Positions 1-9,407 of a stretch of DNA of 64,000 nucleotides are shown one piece after another; positions within the stretch are counted from its first letter, which is position 1, and every line of letters starts with the position of its first letter. A program made the position numbers and the translations under genes. Source of the stretch: VYFG01 sp965203365 (GTDB lineage: Bacteria; Pseudomonadota; Gammaproteobacteria; Arenicellales; Poriferihabitantaceae); NCBI GenBank assembly GCA_965203365.1, contig OZ241878.1, positions 2,480,001 to 2,544,000 of the forward strand, read 5' to 3'. The notes under the pieces are model-generated. The model was given only the letters and a program-made list of their open reading frames with translations, did no database searches and was not told the origin of the DNA.

Positions 1-48
1 CTATGCTGGCATGTCATAGCCTGCCACCGAACGGCGAGAGTTCCAGTA

Positions 49-580
49 CTACCATGCGGACTCGGCATCGGTGAACTTTAGATCCGTCAGGTGGAACAGA
101 ATGTCGTCCACCGCGTGTGCGCAAGCGACCGCGTTCATCGCCACCTTGCGGTGTGTCACGATGGCCGGGGCGTCCAGGTACGCATCGCCGCGCATCTGGC
201 TGCCTCCAGCACTGCCTCGTCCGACAATCGTGTCGGTAAGAAAAGCACCTCGCAGTCCATGAGGCGCACTGGCAGGTCGGCCTCCAGAAAATCTCTCGGC
301 ACGGCTTCGAGGTGAGCTTCGCGATTCGCACGACGAATGTTATCGACCGCCATGCGCACTGGGTGACTCCGTAACCGGCGAGCGGCTACGCGTGGCACCC
401 ATGACGGTCCGGTTGCGTCGCGCCAGCGTGCGCCGATGAGACGTGGCCAGTTCGTCTCTTCATCTCTCCGGGTCGGCGAGCATGAACTCCCCAACTCCGA
501 GTCGACCCAGCAGTTCGGCCAGTCCTGAGCCAGCGCCTCCGAGCCCGATCAAGCGAATCAACAGGTTTTCGATTCATCCT
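49..580 (-). pseudogene. ThiF/E1-like adenylyltransferase remnant
   Basis: Reading the minus strand from about 580 gives a Rossmann-type start (LIGLGGAGSG, then LLGRLGVGEFMLADPER). After a frame change comes a segment with ARRLRSHPVRMAVDNIRRAN and a DCEVLFLPT strand. After another frame change it ends in THRKVAMNAVACAHAVDDIL and a stop at 49-51. This order (GxGGxGS nucleotide loop, acidic strand, lysine/arginine-rich helix, D-C-x-V-x-F strand) matches the ThiF/MoeB/E1 family. At least two frameshifts and no in-frame start at the Rossmann segment show it is not expressed intact. Sequencing error is the alternative explanation. The function when intact is unknown; such genes often sit in ICE accessory regions. 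Confidence 0.5.
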
Positions 581-982
581 CTCGTGGGACCCTCTCAATG
601 CCTGCTCATCTCTGGCCGTCGACAAAGCCTTGGGTCGATTTGGGGTACTCCCGGGAGATGCGGATAGTGGATGTGGAGATCACAGGGCTTCACCCCGGCC
701 GCACAAAGCGCGACCCTGCTGAGCACAACACAATCGGGGCGAGTTAACCCACTTTCACTGGAATATGATCTCCGGGTTCCCGCCACTGTTGGCTGGAATC
801 GCCGGGAAGCGAACACCCTTGGGGCCAAATCGAACGCCCTCGGAAACACCCAAGCCGCCATCGAACTCAAGCTCTTGATTGAGCAGATGCGCGAACAGAT
901 CCAGAATATCGAATAGCCGATCAAGCCACTGACCCCACTCCCGAGGCCCGAGTCGAGACAGGGCCCCCGGTCTGTCGGTCGC
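581..982. other. intergenic, nothing recognised
   Basis: Only short open frames without recognisable motifs occur here. A plus-strand frame ending at 916 is charged and helical at its end, but it has no supporting start site or family resemblance. Confidence 0.5.
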
Positions 983-3757
983 CTATCGGGCCCGGGTCAG
1001 GCGCTCCGCCATGATGTGGACCGCGTCGAGTTCCGAGCAATGGCGCTCGGCCATGATCGCCGACCGCTCGGCCTTCTCATGCTTCTCGGTCATCGCCAGG
1101 GCCAAGGTCAGCGGCGGCGGCACGTTGCGAAACAGGACTTCCAGCTGATCCGACAAGACGACTCCCTCGACATATTTCCCGGGCTCCTTGCGCGTGGACA
1201 ACAACAAATTCCGCTGCCCCTCACTGAGATTCCGAAACCGCGCAATCTGTTCGACTTCCTCTTTCGGCATCACCAGGCACAACCACCATTCCATCATGTT
1301 CAGCATGCGTTGGCTGGCGTCCGGAAAATCCGCCAGATTCTGCGTCGCAATCCAGAACCAGGCCCCCAGCTTGCGCCACATCTTGGTGATCTTGACCACA
1401 TAACGCGCCAGCAGGGGATGGGTGGTGATGAGGTGACCTTCATCCGTCACCACCAAGGTGGGTCTCGGTTCATGCTGGTGACGCTCCACCAAGTCATGGA
1501 TGTGGTTCATCATCGACAGGTAAGCCACACTGAGCTGGTCTTCATAACCTTCCCGGGCCAGCATGCCCATTTCCACAATGGTGACATCGGTAAGCGGCCA
1601 ACGCCCCCCCGACCGATTGAAAAAATGTCCGGCCAGCCCGGAACAGAACAACGCCATGCCATCACTCATTTCAATCGCCCGACTGCGTCTGGGTTCCGGC
1701 AGGGTAGTGTCCTGACCGATCCGCTGCAGGGCCTGGACGACATCCTCGGTGAGCACCTGATCCCGTCCCGCCTCGCGGACGGTCCTTGCGGCTTGGTAGA
1801 TTGCGTTTCGGATCAGCAGCCGGTCAGCCCGGGTCATGCGCCTGTCCTCGCGTTCGTCTCCGCCGGTAATCATGAGACGGGCGGCAATCTCCATTTCGCC
1901 GAGCAGATCCCGACCCGTTCCCGCCGGGCGGCCTGCTTCCGAAGCGGGCGGGTCGATCAGGCGCAGCGCATCGGCGAATGGGGGCAGGCGGACATCTTCG
2001 TTGGGATTCAGGGTCACCTGGTTGACCGATACGCCGTGGGACTGGAAATACTGACCCAGCAGGGCAAACGAACCGCCCGCCTCAATGATGAAGATGCGCG
2101 GACGGTGGTGCGCCATCATCTGCTGCAGCAAAAAGATCAGCAGGGCCGATTTTCCGGCCCCGGTGGGCCCGAGGATCAGCATATGAGCGTTTTTCTTGCG
2201 GTCCGCCCGGTGCAGCGGGTCGAACGTCAAGGGTTCCGCCCCTCGATTGAAGAACACCAGACCAGGATGTCCGGTCCCACGGGATCGTCCATACAAGGGC
2301 AGCAGATTGGCGATGTGACTCGAAAACACCAGCCGTGAACGGCGGCGAAACCGATCCAGGGACGGATCATGGACCATGGGCAGGTAGCGGATATAGCTGT
2401 CGAGAGTCAGCAGATCCCGACTATGGAGGATCGGCTGCAGGCCGTTCGGCAACAACACGGCGTTCAGGCAGTTGACCTGAGCCCGCAGGGCCGCCAGATC
2501 CGGGCCGCGCACATAAAACGCCATATCCAGCGGATACAGCTTGTTGCCCCGGGCCATCTCCCGCTCGACGGCTTCGGCATCTTCTCGGGTGAGGGCGGCC
2601 TCGGCGGAATCCCCTACCGACGCCCGTCGAACCCGGGCGACATGATCCCGGATCCGATCTTGTGGCCGCATGGTGAGGGTCATCATCATGATGGTGTGCT
2701 CGGGCAGGCGGTCGAACAGTGAAAAGACATGATCCCCGGAGGGACGGGCCGCCGTCATGTGCCCCACTTCAGGCACCCGGCGAAGCCCCTGGACCGTCAC
2801 CACCGTATGCGGCAATCCGTCAAACCACCAGAGCGCCTCTTCGTGGTCGGATTCCGGCATTGAGAGGGTGAGTGCTTCGGCCAGATCATGACCGAACGGC
2901 AGATTGTGGTCACCCGGGTAGGGCGCCAGGTCCCGCAGGCGATCCAGATTCCCCGCGGTCACCGGCGAAGCCGGATTGAACCATCCGAGCAGCCATTCAT
3001 AGAAATCCTGACCGGTTCCTCGACAAGCCGCGATGCCGATGGAAGCCAGCGCCGTGACCCATCGGGTGGCCACATCATTCAGGACCGTTTCGACTTCCTC
3101 CGCCGGCGGCGACGAACTGCTGACGGCCAGTCGTCGGTACAGCACCGCTCGCACCCGACGGATCCGTCCCTGCCACAGACTGCCAGTGACGGCCGTGTCC
3201 TCGAACAGGCCGCCTGGCTGACTGATCCGGGACAGGTGGTCTGCGACCTGCGACAGATAGTGTCGGGTAAACCCGCTGTCCCTGGCGGCGCCTTGCCCAT
3301 AGGCCGATATCTGGTCATGGAAGGCCCGCAGACCCGGTTCATCCTGGACATAGAACTGCAGTACCCACGGTGTGTCGTCCTCTTCGGGAATCGCCTCGGT
3401 GAGCGTGGTCTGAATCGCATCTCGCAGTTCCCGCAGGAACGTCGGGGTCCGGGCCTCGGTCCCGACCGCGGTGAGTTCGAACAACGCTCCCACACTGACT
3501 CCGTCCTCCAGCAGGAACGACTGGCTTTCCGCGAGATATTCCATCCAGGGCAGGAGGTCGGTGAAGGAGGGATGGGGCGTGTACATCCGCCGCATCTCTC
3601 GCACCGTCACAGGTCGGGACCGGCCCGCCGCCTCGGCGACCTTCCGCGGTCGGACCGCCCTCGACGGGCGATAGGAGCGTCGCGGCTCATGGGCCCCCAG
3701 GCGGTTGCCGGGTCGAGCCAGGAGATCCCGGAAACGGGATGACCCACTGTCCGCCAT
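983..3757 (-). CDS. conjugative transfer ATPase, TraC/VirB4-like (PFL_4706 family)
   Basis: A 924-residue cytoplasmic or inner-membrane-associated ATPase that powers assembly of the ICE type IV secretion apparatus. A Walker A loop, GPTGAGKSALL, lies at about residue 529. A Walker B-like segment, LVVTDEGH, lies near residue 765, followed by the family's WFWIATQNLADFPD region. The length matches the TIGR03744 family (about 900 residues). It is the last gene of the minus-strand transfer operon and follows the TIGR03751 lipoprotein after 24 bp. In related ICEs a thioredoxin-like gene and the TIGR03757-03756-03755-TraG genes follow directly. Here they are absent from this position, and the latter four lie at 38.5-43.5 kb. 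Confidence 0.95.
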   Translation of the reverse strand: MADSGSSRFRDLLARPGNRLGAHEPRRSYRPSRAVRPRKVAEAAGRSRPVTVREMRRMYTPHPSFTDLLPWMEYLAESQSFLLEDGVSVGALFELTAVGTEARTPTFLRELRDAIQTTLTEAIPEEDDTPWVLQFYVQDEPGLRAFHDQISAYGQGAARDSGFTRHYLSQVADHLSRISQPGGLFEDTAVTGSLWQGRIRRVRAVLYRRLAVSSSSPPAEEVETVLNDVATRWVTALASIGIAACRGTGQDFYEWLLGWFNPASPVTAGNLDRLRDLAPYPGDHNLPFGHDLAEALTLSMPESDHEEALWWFDGLPHTVVTVQGLRRVPEVGHMTAARPSGDHVFSLFDRLPEHTIMMMTLTMRPQDRIRDHVARVRRASVGDSAEAALTREDAEAVEREMARGNKLYPLDMAFYVRGPDLAALRAQVNCLNAVLLPNGLQPILHSRDLLTLDSYIRYLPMVHDPSLDRFRRRSRLVFSSHIANLLPLYGRSRGTGHPGLVFFNRGAEPLTFDPLHRADRKKNAHMLILGPTGAGKSALLIFLLQQMMAHHRPRIFIIEAGGSFALLGQYFQSHGVSVNQVTLNPNEDVRLPPFADALRLIDPPASEAGRPAGTGRDLLGEMEIAARLMITGGDEREDRRMTRADRLLIRNAIYQAARTVREAGRDQVLTEDVVQALQRIGQDTTLPEPRRSRAIEMSDGMALFCSGLAGHFFNRSGGRWPLTDVTIVEMGMLAREGYEDQLSVAYLSMMNHIHDLVERHQHEPRPTLVVTDEGHLITTHPLLARYVVKITKMWRKLGAWFWIATQNLADFPDASQRMLNMMEWWLCLVMPKEEVEQIARFRNLSEGQRNLLLSTRKEPGKYVEGVVLSDQLEVLFRNVPPPLTLALAMTEKHEKAERSAIMAERHCSELDAVHIMAERLTRAR

Positions 3758-3781
3758 GTCGAAGGACGATCAGGGGGGCCG

Positions 3782-4255
3782 TCAGTCGGCGGCGGCGTCG
3801 GATGGGCGCCACCGGGCTTCCCCGGGGAGCGCATACTCCCCTTCCCGATACATCGGAAAAGCCGTGGTATAGCCCGGGACGGGCAGACCCGACTCCTCAT
3901 CGAGATGGGCAAAGACATACATCAGCAAGGTCGGATTGGGTAACCGGGGAAACAGCCCATCGATTTCGTTCCGAGCGGTCCGATGAAAGGATCCCGGACC
4001 CCTTCTCATCGGATCTGTCGGCCAGCCCACGTCCGTCCCAACGTCATCCGGCAGGGGGGTGACGGGTTGGGCGTCCCGATTCGGGGGGATAGCCTCCCCG
4101 ATCCGGGGGCTACGTGCCGTCCCGTCCCGCTGGTGTCGGTCATACAGGGCGCGGATCGTGGGGCCGTCCTGAGGCAAGATGGTGTCCTTGCTGGCGGAAC
4201 AACCGGTCAGGATCGCCAATCCCAGGGCGATCATCCATCGGGAAACAGGTGTCAT
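3782..4255 (-). CDS. ICE transfer-region lipoprotein, TIGR03751 family
   Basis: A small outer-membrane lipoprotein of the ICE secretion machine (about 157 residues). I chose the start at 4255 because it gives a compact signal peptide, MTPVSRWMIALGLAILTGC, with the lipobox LTGC, and avoids overlap with the gene ending at 4278. The mature protein continues with KDTILPQDGPTIRALYD, the characteristic opening of TIGR03751. A longer frame to 4306 exists but would bury the signal sequence. It lies between the TIGR03752 gene and the TraC ATPase gene, the usual order. Confidence 0.9.
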   Translation of the reverse strand: MTPVSRWMIALGLAILTGCSASKDTILPQDGPTIRALYDRHQRDGTARSPRIGEAIPPNRDAQPVTPLPDDVGTDVGWPTDPMRRGPGSFHRTARNEIDGLFPRLPNPTLLMYVFAHLDEESGLPVPGYTTAFPMYREGEYALPGEARWRPSDAAAD

Positions 4256-4277
4256 GAGGGTCGAATGAAGGATGAGA

Positions 4278-5642
4278 TCAGTTGGTGGAGTGGGGCGGAG
4301 CATCATGGAGGATTTTCCGACCCGTCGGATCGAAGTCGAGGCTCAGTTCCTGGTCCACATGGATGACCACCCGGGTACCGGATGGCACAAAAACCGCATC
4401 GAAGTGGTGGGCCTGGCGTTCCAGAAGCCACTGGGTCACCGCCTCGCTGCTGCCGGCGATGGTCTTGCCCAGGATGTGGGTTCCGTGGTGGCCGCTGACC
4501 TGTCGGGTCAGGTGGCCGGCCGGCCCGGCCGACAGGGTCGTTTCCGCCTGGGCCGCCGCCTCCGCGGCCGCCTGGACCGCCGACAGTGCGATCTGCTGGG
4601 TGAGGAAAGCGGAGGCATTGGTTTTCCGTTCGCCGGTGATGCAAGGAATCCCCCGATCATCCGATATCCAGGCCAAGGCCTGTTCGGGTCCCCTGCCCGC
4701 CACGGTTCGAATCGTGCCGTCATCGAACACGAAGGTCACCGAATCCAGCCGACCGGTCACGCACGACAGCGTCCAGTCTCCGATCGCCGTGCCGCTCCAG
4801 ACCATGCCATGCACCCCCGGGATGCGCAATCCGTTTGCCGCCAGATTGTCAGCGCCGGTGATCACCTTGAAGGGCATGGGATCCTGCACTTCACCCCGAA
4901 TCGGCACGCGACCCACCAAAGCGGTCAGCGCCGTGGCACCCATCAAGGTGGCGTTGCGAGGCACCGTATGAACCGATTGCACCGGGGCGGGCGGAGGGGA
5001 TATGACCGGATCGGGCGGGCGGGAAGTCGTCGGCAGCGACTCATCGCCTGGGAGCCACCTCGCCTCGGCCAACGCCGGATTGGCCGGGGTCGATCCGACC
5101 GCCGACAGATGGAGATGCTCCAGCGGTTCGTGCCAGATCAGATGGTCTTCCCCTGATGGCCCGGGCAGATTCCTCGCCAAGCCGGTCGATGACTCACCCC
5201 CCACCGGATAATCCATTTCCCCAGACGACGAAGCGGACCGAGCCAGGGCATCGGACAACGCCTCAATCCGCTCGTGCAGGGACAACAGGACCGCCTGATC
5301 GCCCGCTTCTCGCTCGCGGTCCCGCGTCTGGATGGCTCGCGTCACCTCCTGCGTCACCTGATCGGTGATCCCCAACCGAACGGACGCCAGATCCTGATTG
5401 AGCGTCCGGAGTTGTTCATTGTCCTGCCGTAGCGCGTTCACTTCCGCCGCCATGGCGGCGACATTGGCCGTCAGCGTCTTGATCGTATCGGCCGGGGTAT
5501 CGGCATCAGGGACCGGTGCCTGAGGGATATCGGCCAAGACCGGATTCTCCTTCGACTGACGGGGGCAGGACTGGAGCGTCACGAAGAGCAACATCAGACC
5601 GACCGCGCTGGCCAGCAGAGGTAGCAGTCGATTGGAGACCAT
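4278..5642 (-). CDS. ICE transfer protein, TIGR03752 (PFL_4705) family, TraB/VirB10-like
   Basis: A 454-residue bitopic inner-membrane protein, probably the TraB/VirB10-like scaffold spanning the periplasm. The start at 5642 gives an N-terminal membrane helix (LLPLLASAVGLMLLFVTL). A coiled coil rich in Ala/Asp/Gln follows (residues about 45-120, with NALRQDNEQLRTLNQDL), then a Pro-rich linker and a C-terminal beta domain that includes PIRGEVQDPMPFKVITG. The frame extends to 5885, but that part overlaps the upstream gene and is Arg/Pro-rich, so it was rejected. A 145-bp gap separates it from the TIGR03749 gene upstream. Confidence 0.92.
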   Translation of the reverse strand: MVSNRLLPLLASAVGLMLLFVTLQSCPRQSKENPVLADIPQAPVPDADTPADTIKTLTANVAAMAAEVNALRQDNEQLRTLNQDLASVRLGITDQVTQEVTRAIQTRDREREAGDQAVLLSLHERIEALSDALARSASSSGEMDYPVGGESSTGLARNLPGPSGEDHLIWHEPLEHLHLSAVGSTPANPALAEARWLPGDESLPTTSRPPDPVISPPPAPVQSVHTVPRNATLMGATALTALVGRVPIRGEVQDPMPFKVITGADNLAANGLRIPGVHGMVWSGTAIGDWTLSCVTGRLDSVTFVFDDGTIRTVAGRGPEQALAWISDDRGIPCITGERKTNASAFLTQQIALSAVQAAAEAAAQAETTLSAGPAGHLTRQVSGHHGTHILGKTIAGSSEAVTQWLLERQAHHFDAVFVPSGTRVVIHVDQELSLDFDPTGRKILHDAPPHSTN

Positions 5643-5787
5643 CAGGCGATCATCCGCTGTCGCGGCCGGCAAGTGGCCGCCAAGCCCATCGGGTTCTGGC
5701 CACCGGCCGGGGAGGGTCCAGCGACCGGCCGGTGAGGCCTGGGGGCGCCCGCCAGGACCGACCGCCGGGTTCGGGGGGAAGATCGGA

Positions 5788-6684
5788 TCATGGGAACGTA
5801 TGCCGGGCCAAATCGAACGGACGCGACGACACCAGATAGACCGCTGAAGTGTCGGCTTCCTCGCCGGCGGGCAGCAGGCGGCCATGTTGAAACGTGGCGG
5901 CCAGCCATCGACCCCGCAGCCATCGGGGGTCCAGCGGCTGCCCCTGGGAGGTGCGATTGGTCAGCTTGACGGCCGTCACATACAACCCACCCGCCCGCCA
6001 GGCCACCCATGGGGTGGCCTGTACCGCCCCGCCCCGGTACAGCTTCCGAGGCTGGCGGGAAAGGGGCACCCGGACCAAGCCAAGGCGCTCACCGATCAGA
6101 CGGGCCGGCGCATAGAGTTGTTGTGCGGCAAACCGGGTCAACCGGCGATATTCGGCGAGCCCCCGCCCAGGGCCAGATGAGACCTGCTCGTCCGCTGGGT
6201 CCGGTTGGCTGACATCCGGAAGGTGAATTTCCACGGTCGGTCGGTGCACGGGCTCATCGTCAACCGCCACGAGGTCGACCAGGTAGATCCGCCCCGGTCG
6301 GGATTCGCGGACCAGGACCCGGTGAGGACCGAAAGGAGCATGGGCCTGCAGGTACACGGAGCCGTTCACGCTTTGCGTTCGCAGACGAGGCTGGATCCCA
6401 GCGGGTACGCCCACCTGCACGGCGGCCGGAAAATCGATGCGCCGTTCCTGTCCCACGGTCAGCTTCAGCCGGATCGGCTCTTTTCGCCAGATGACCCGTT
6501 CCACGGCGTCCAGCCCCTCTTTGGCGGGTTCATCATCTGCACTCAACTGCCCGGCGTCGAGTAACCCCAGGCTGCACACCAATGCCAGCCACCAACAGGT
6601 CAGCTGCCGGTCGCCGGGCCGGCGGGTTCGATCGCGGCGAAAGATTCGGGCCGGGGACGACAGGACGAATGGGATCGGGGTCAT
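5788..6684 (-). CDS. ICE transfer protein, TIGR03749 (PFL_4704) family, TraK-like
   Basis: A 298-residue exported protein, probably the TraK/VirB9-like secretin-type subunit of the core complex. After an N-terminal signal segment (LTCWWLALVCSLGLLDAG) comes the family core, ERVIWRKEPIRLKLTVGQE and then RRIDFPAAVQVGVP, and beta-rich sequence through the C terminus (LVSSRPFDLARH). A start nearer the signal peptide than 6684 is possible. It sits in the conserved order 03746-03749-03752. Confidence 0.9.
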   Translation of the reverse strand: MTPIPFVLSSPARIFRRDRTRRPGDRQLTCWWLALVCSLGLLDAGQLSADDEPAKEGLDAVERVIWRKEPIRLKLTVGQERRIDFPAAVQVGVPAGIQPRLRTQSVNGSVYLQAHAPFGPHRVLVRESRPGRIYLVDLVAVDDEPVHRPTVEIHLPDVSQPDPADEQVSSGPGRGLAEYRRLTRFAAQQLYAPARLIGERLGLVRVPLSRQPRKLYRGGAVQATPWVAWRAGGLYVTAVKLTNRTSQGQPLDPRWLRGRWLAATFQHGRLLPAGEEADTSAVYLVSSRPFDLARHTFP

Positions 6685-6742
6685 ATCAGGGGGGGTTGTC
6701 GTGGGTCAGTGTGCAGTTGGCGAGACCGACCGGGCCTCGGCT

Positions 6743-7387
6743 CTATCGGGATGTTGGGTCCGGTTCCGAGGCCGTCAGCCGTCGCGGACCGTCGCCGGCG
6801 AAGCCGTCCAGGGCCAACCCCCAAGGGTTCGTTTCTGGATCGATATCCAGACGGACGACGCGCAGAGGATAACGAATGGCCGCCTGCTTGACGGTCATGC
6901 CCCGAACCGACTCCGTCAGTTCCAGGTCCAGCCAGACTACCCAGACCCCCGGGGCGAGCACCTCGACGCGACGCGATTCATAACCGTTTTCGGTAACCTC
7001 CTGCACCCCCCGAACCCGGTGCACGAGTTCTCCCTGACGGCCTTTCAGTTCCATGTCCGTCATCAGTTCCGTTCGATAGCGGGGGGTCAGATAGGGAGAC
7101 ACCCGAAACAGAGCCCGGCCATAATCCCGGGCGCCATCCTCGGGCCAACGGTTGAGTTGCTGGAAAATGTAGAAAGCGAAGGCGTATACATTCGCCGCCG
7201 GGACGTCCCCGGGGGCCATCACCGCCCCGGAACGCAGGTCCGGGGGAATGTGGACAATCAGCCGGTCCGGTGCCCGGTTCCAGCCGTACCCGAGCAGCCC
7301 GATCACGACAAACTGCAGTCCGATCACTGCGAACAGTGAACGCAGGTGGGCGCGGACATTGTCAATTTCCAGTCGATACCGCCGCAT
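6743..7387 (-). CDS. ICE transfer protein, TIGR03746 (PFL_4703) family, TraE/VirB8-like
   Basis: A 214-residue inner-membrane protein resembling the TraE/VirB8 role. MRRYRLEIDNVRAHLRSLFA is followed by one membrane helix (LQFVVIGLLGYGW) and a periplasmic domain with NVYAFAFYIFQQLNRWPEDG, typical of the family. The start at 7387 is preferred over 7438 because it begins at the family's usual N terminus. It overlaps the end of the TIGR03750 gene by 26 bp, which suggests translational coupling. Confidence 0.92.
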   Translation of the reverse strand: MRRYRLEIDNVRAHLRSLFAVIGLQFVVIGLLGYGWNRAPDRLIVHIPPDLRSGAVMAPGDVPAANVYAFAFYIFQQLNRWPEDGARDYGRALFRVSPYLTPRYRTELMTDMELKGRQGELVHRVRGVQEVTENGYESRRVEVLAPGVWVVWLDLELTESVRGMTVKQAAIRYPLRVVRLDIDPETNPWGLALDGFAGDGPRRLTASEPDPTSR

Positions 7388-7739
7388 CGTCGGTTCTCCC
7401 GATGCTCCACAGACCACTTCGTCGGATGCAGGGCGCACGGCGGATGCCCCGGTCGGCGAGCCAGACGATGATCTGCTGCTGGTAGTACCCGTCCGGGCGG
7501 CCGCGTTTCAGTCGCTGCAGGAGACTTGCCATGACGATGCCCGTGGCGACCACCCCGATGGCGGTGACTCCGAATCCCAGCGTGACAGCGCCCATCAGTC
7601 CGGTGACGAGCAGTGCGCTCGGCAGCCAGATCCCGCAGGCCAGGCCCGTGATCAGCGCCATCTCGGAGGACGTGCAGCCCCGGAAAATGACGGGTTCTCC
7701 GTTGAGCCGGTCCGCCAGCCGGTCGTCTTGCTCGGGCAT
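7362..7739 (-). CDS. ICE transfer membrane protein, TIGR03750 family, TraL-like
   Basis: A 125-residue inner-membrane protein. The N terminus, LADRLNGEPVIFRGCTSSEM, matches TIGR03750 (LPxRLNxEPxVxRGxTxxE). Two close membrane segments (LACGIWLPSALLVTG and VTAIGVVATGIVMA) and a basic tail (RLKRGRPDGYYQQQI) follow. Size and topology are like TraL/VirB3. It starts 3 bp after the TIGR03745 stop and overlaps the TIGR03746 start, so it is clearly within one operon. Confidence 0.92.
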   Translation of the reverse strand: MPEQDDRLADRLNGEPVIFRGCTSSEMALITGLACGIWLPSALLVTGLMGAVTLGFGVTAIGVVATGIVMASLLQRLKRGRPDGYYQQQIIVWLADRGIRRAPCIRRSGLWSIGRTDDAAVSTGN

Positions 7740-7742
7740 GGA

Positions 7743-8249
7743 TCAGATCACGCCGGCCGCTTCGGTCAGGAGGTAGCTCGCGAAGATGAGCACCACGGCC
7801 CCCACGACTGCCAGCACACCGACCTCGGCCCACTCGGCCCGGCCTTGACGGGCTTCGTTGAGCTTGGCGAATCCGAGGTAGGCGACCCACAGAAATCCCA
7901 GGACCGAAATCGCCAGTCCCAGCACCAACCCCCCATCCTTGATATAGCCCTTGATGAGACCGATCCAGTCACCGGCTCCCGGCGATGTGCTGGGTGCGAC
8001 CGGCGTCGGCAGGGCGGCATGAATCGGTGACGGCAGCCCGGAAGACAGCCATCCAATGACCGGCAGGAGCCACTTCAATGAGCCGCCGCGGCCGCGAACT
8101 CGGGCCGGGGTCGGAGCACTCCGGCCGTCGGGCGATGACGCCGCCTCGGTCGGCGGCCGCTGGGTCTGTGATGGGGGTCGACAGGGGCAGTTCGGTGATC
8201 GATTGGGCATTTTCATCATAAGGGATCGATAGGGAATCAATGTGACCAT
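7743..8249 (-). CDS. ICE transfer membrane protein, TIGR03745 family
   Basis: An integral membrane protein of up to 168 residues. The C-terminal half has the family's two helices (GGLVLGLAISVLGFLWVAYL and WAEVGVLAVVGAVVLIFASY) separated by LNEARQGRAEW. Before them is a plausible signal segment (SLKWLLPVIGWLSSG) after an unusually long, Arg/Pro/Ser-rich N terminus. The true start may therefore lie inside, at one of the methionines near 8216, but no ribosome-binding site decides it. The spacing to the neighbours is 3 and 8 bp. Confidence 0.85.
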   Translation of the reverse strand: MVTLIPYRSLMMKMPNRSPNCPCRPPSQTQRPPTEAASSPDGRSAPTPARVRGRGGSLKWLLPVIGWLSSGLPSPIHAALPTPVAPSTSPGAGDWIGLIKGYIKDGGLVLGLAISVLGFLWVAYLGFAKLNEARQGRAEWAEVGVLAVVGAVVLIFASYLLTEAAGVI

Positions 8250-8257
8250 CCCGAGGG

Positions 8258-8491
8258 TCAGGGCTGCAGATAGAATCCGAGCACCATCAGCACGATGCCG
8301 GCCCGCAGGGAATTCCAGACCAGGTCGAACAGCATGACCTGTCCGTTCTGCCAGGCCCGGAATGTCCCGATGGCCACCCAGGCTCCCCAGACGAAGGCCA
8401 GGGTGAGGATGATCGAGGCGATCCCGATGAGCAGGTCGGCGGGAGCCATTCCGGTACTGGCCCGGAAGGCGGCTTGCTGGGTGGCATTCAT
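8258..8491 (-). CDS. ICE transfer membrane protein, TIGR03758 family
   Basis: A 77-residue protein with two membrane helices (DLLIGIASIILTLAFVWGAW and LRAGIVLMVLGFYL) and the motif TGMAPADLLIG near the N terminus. This is the standard small TIGR03758 protein found between RAQPRD and TIGR03745. Its length is typical and it sits in the same operon. Confidence 0.93.
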   Translation of the reverse strand: MNATQQAAFRASTGMAPADLLIGIASIILTLAFVWGAWVAIGTFRAWQNGQVMLFDLVWNSLRAGIVLMVLGFYLQP

Positions 8492-8500
8492 CGTCCCGGC

Positions 8501-8803
8501 CTATCGGCGATAGTCACCACGAAGCGCCGGAAAGGCCCGGGGGGTGCCTTGGGGCGCCTCGATATGTGCCTGGAGTCCGCGAAGCATCCGGTCCAGGTCG
8601 CGACGCAGCCAGTCATAGCGAAACCGGATGCGGGCATCGGGGTCCGCCTGCGATGCGGCTTCGGCCAGCAAGGGTTCGAGGGCCCTGATCTCGTGATGGA
8701 TCCGGGCCAGGACCGCTCGCTCCCCCTCGGCGTCCGCGATCGCCGGGCGCATCGGGGACGCGGTCAGCAGCAGTCCGGTCAACAGCAGGAAATGGAAGCG
8801 CAT
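8501..8803 (-). CDS. ICE protein, RAQPRD family
   Basis: A 100-residue exported helical protein. The start at 8803 gives the signal peptide MRFHFLLLTGLLLTASPMRP. The mature part has the family pattern RIRFRYDWLRRDLDRMLRGL and ends PRAFPALRGDYRR, matching TIGR01690. In most related ICEs the TIGR03747 gene lies just upstream. Here it is 13 kb away at 21981-22712, so RAQPRD is the first transfer gene after an insertion. Confidence 0.9.
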   Translation of the reverse strand: MRFHFLLLTGLLLTASPMRPAIADAEGERAVLARIHHEIRALEPLLAEAASQADPDARIRFRYDWLRRDLDRMLRGLQAHIEAPQGTPRAFPALRGDYRR

Positions 8804-9400
8804 GGCGTGCCTGGGTGGGTGTGATGACATGGGCCGAAGGATGCCCGATCATCGAGGCCTCGACCACCGGAAACCCCGACCGGACCCGGGGGGGCTTTCC
8901 GGTCGATCGGAATCGGTCCACCCAGCGGTCCACTTGAGCGTGTCGCCAGCGGTTAGGGGCCCATCCGGGTCAAATCCAGGGGCTCCCCGATCGGGAGCGC
9001 AGTGCATGACCCTTTGCGCTGCCCGGCCGACTGGGTCTGGAAGCGGGGCGGGGGATTGGCCGCCCGGTCTTCACCAGCCCCGCCGGACGGCTCCCGGCCC
9101 TCGCCCGGACTCTACTCGCCGGTCCGTGCCCTTCGCCGGCTCGCTCGCCAGGGTCGCTGGTCTTGTGGCCTGCCCCGGGATGACCCCCCCCCGGAGACGA
9201 GGCCGGAAAGGACCGGGTTCCGAGGACCGGCTCTTTTCAGGGGGGGCGGGAATGGGACGAACTGCGGCCGGGGCACGAGCTCCCCGGACTGATTTTTCCA
9301 TCGGTATCCGCCGCGGGGCTGGGGCAGCGGCCGACCCGGAAGCCGGGCGGGGGGAGTGCTGGCCGGGACAGGGAGTCATTTTTTCCCTGAAAAGTCTTGA
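8804..9400. other. non-coding, no gene recognised
   Basis: Very GC-rich sequence between the RAQPRD gene and the L1 promoter. Open frames here are compositional and show no family features. The last 60 bp begin an inverted repeat that recurs at about 13330-13465. This stretch is one edge of the 13-kb block splitting the transfer operon. Confidence 0.5.
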
Positions 9401-9407
9401 TCCGGGG

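Noticed and set aside
1016..2338. Long plus-strand open frame opposite the TraC ATPase gene
   Set aside because: It is the antisense shadow of a clear ATPase gene in GC-rich DNA and has no domain features.
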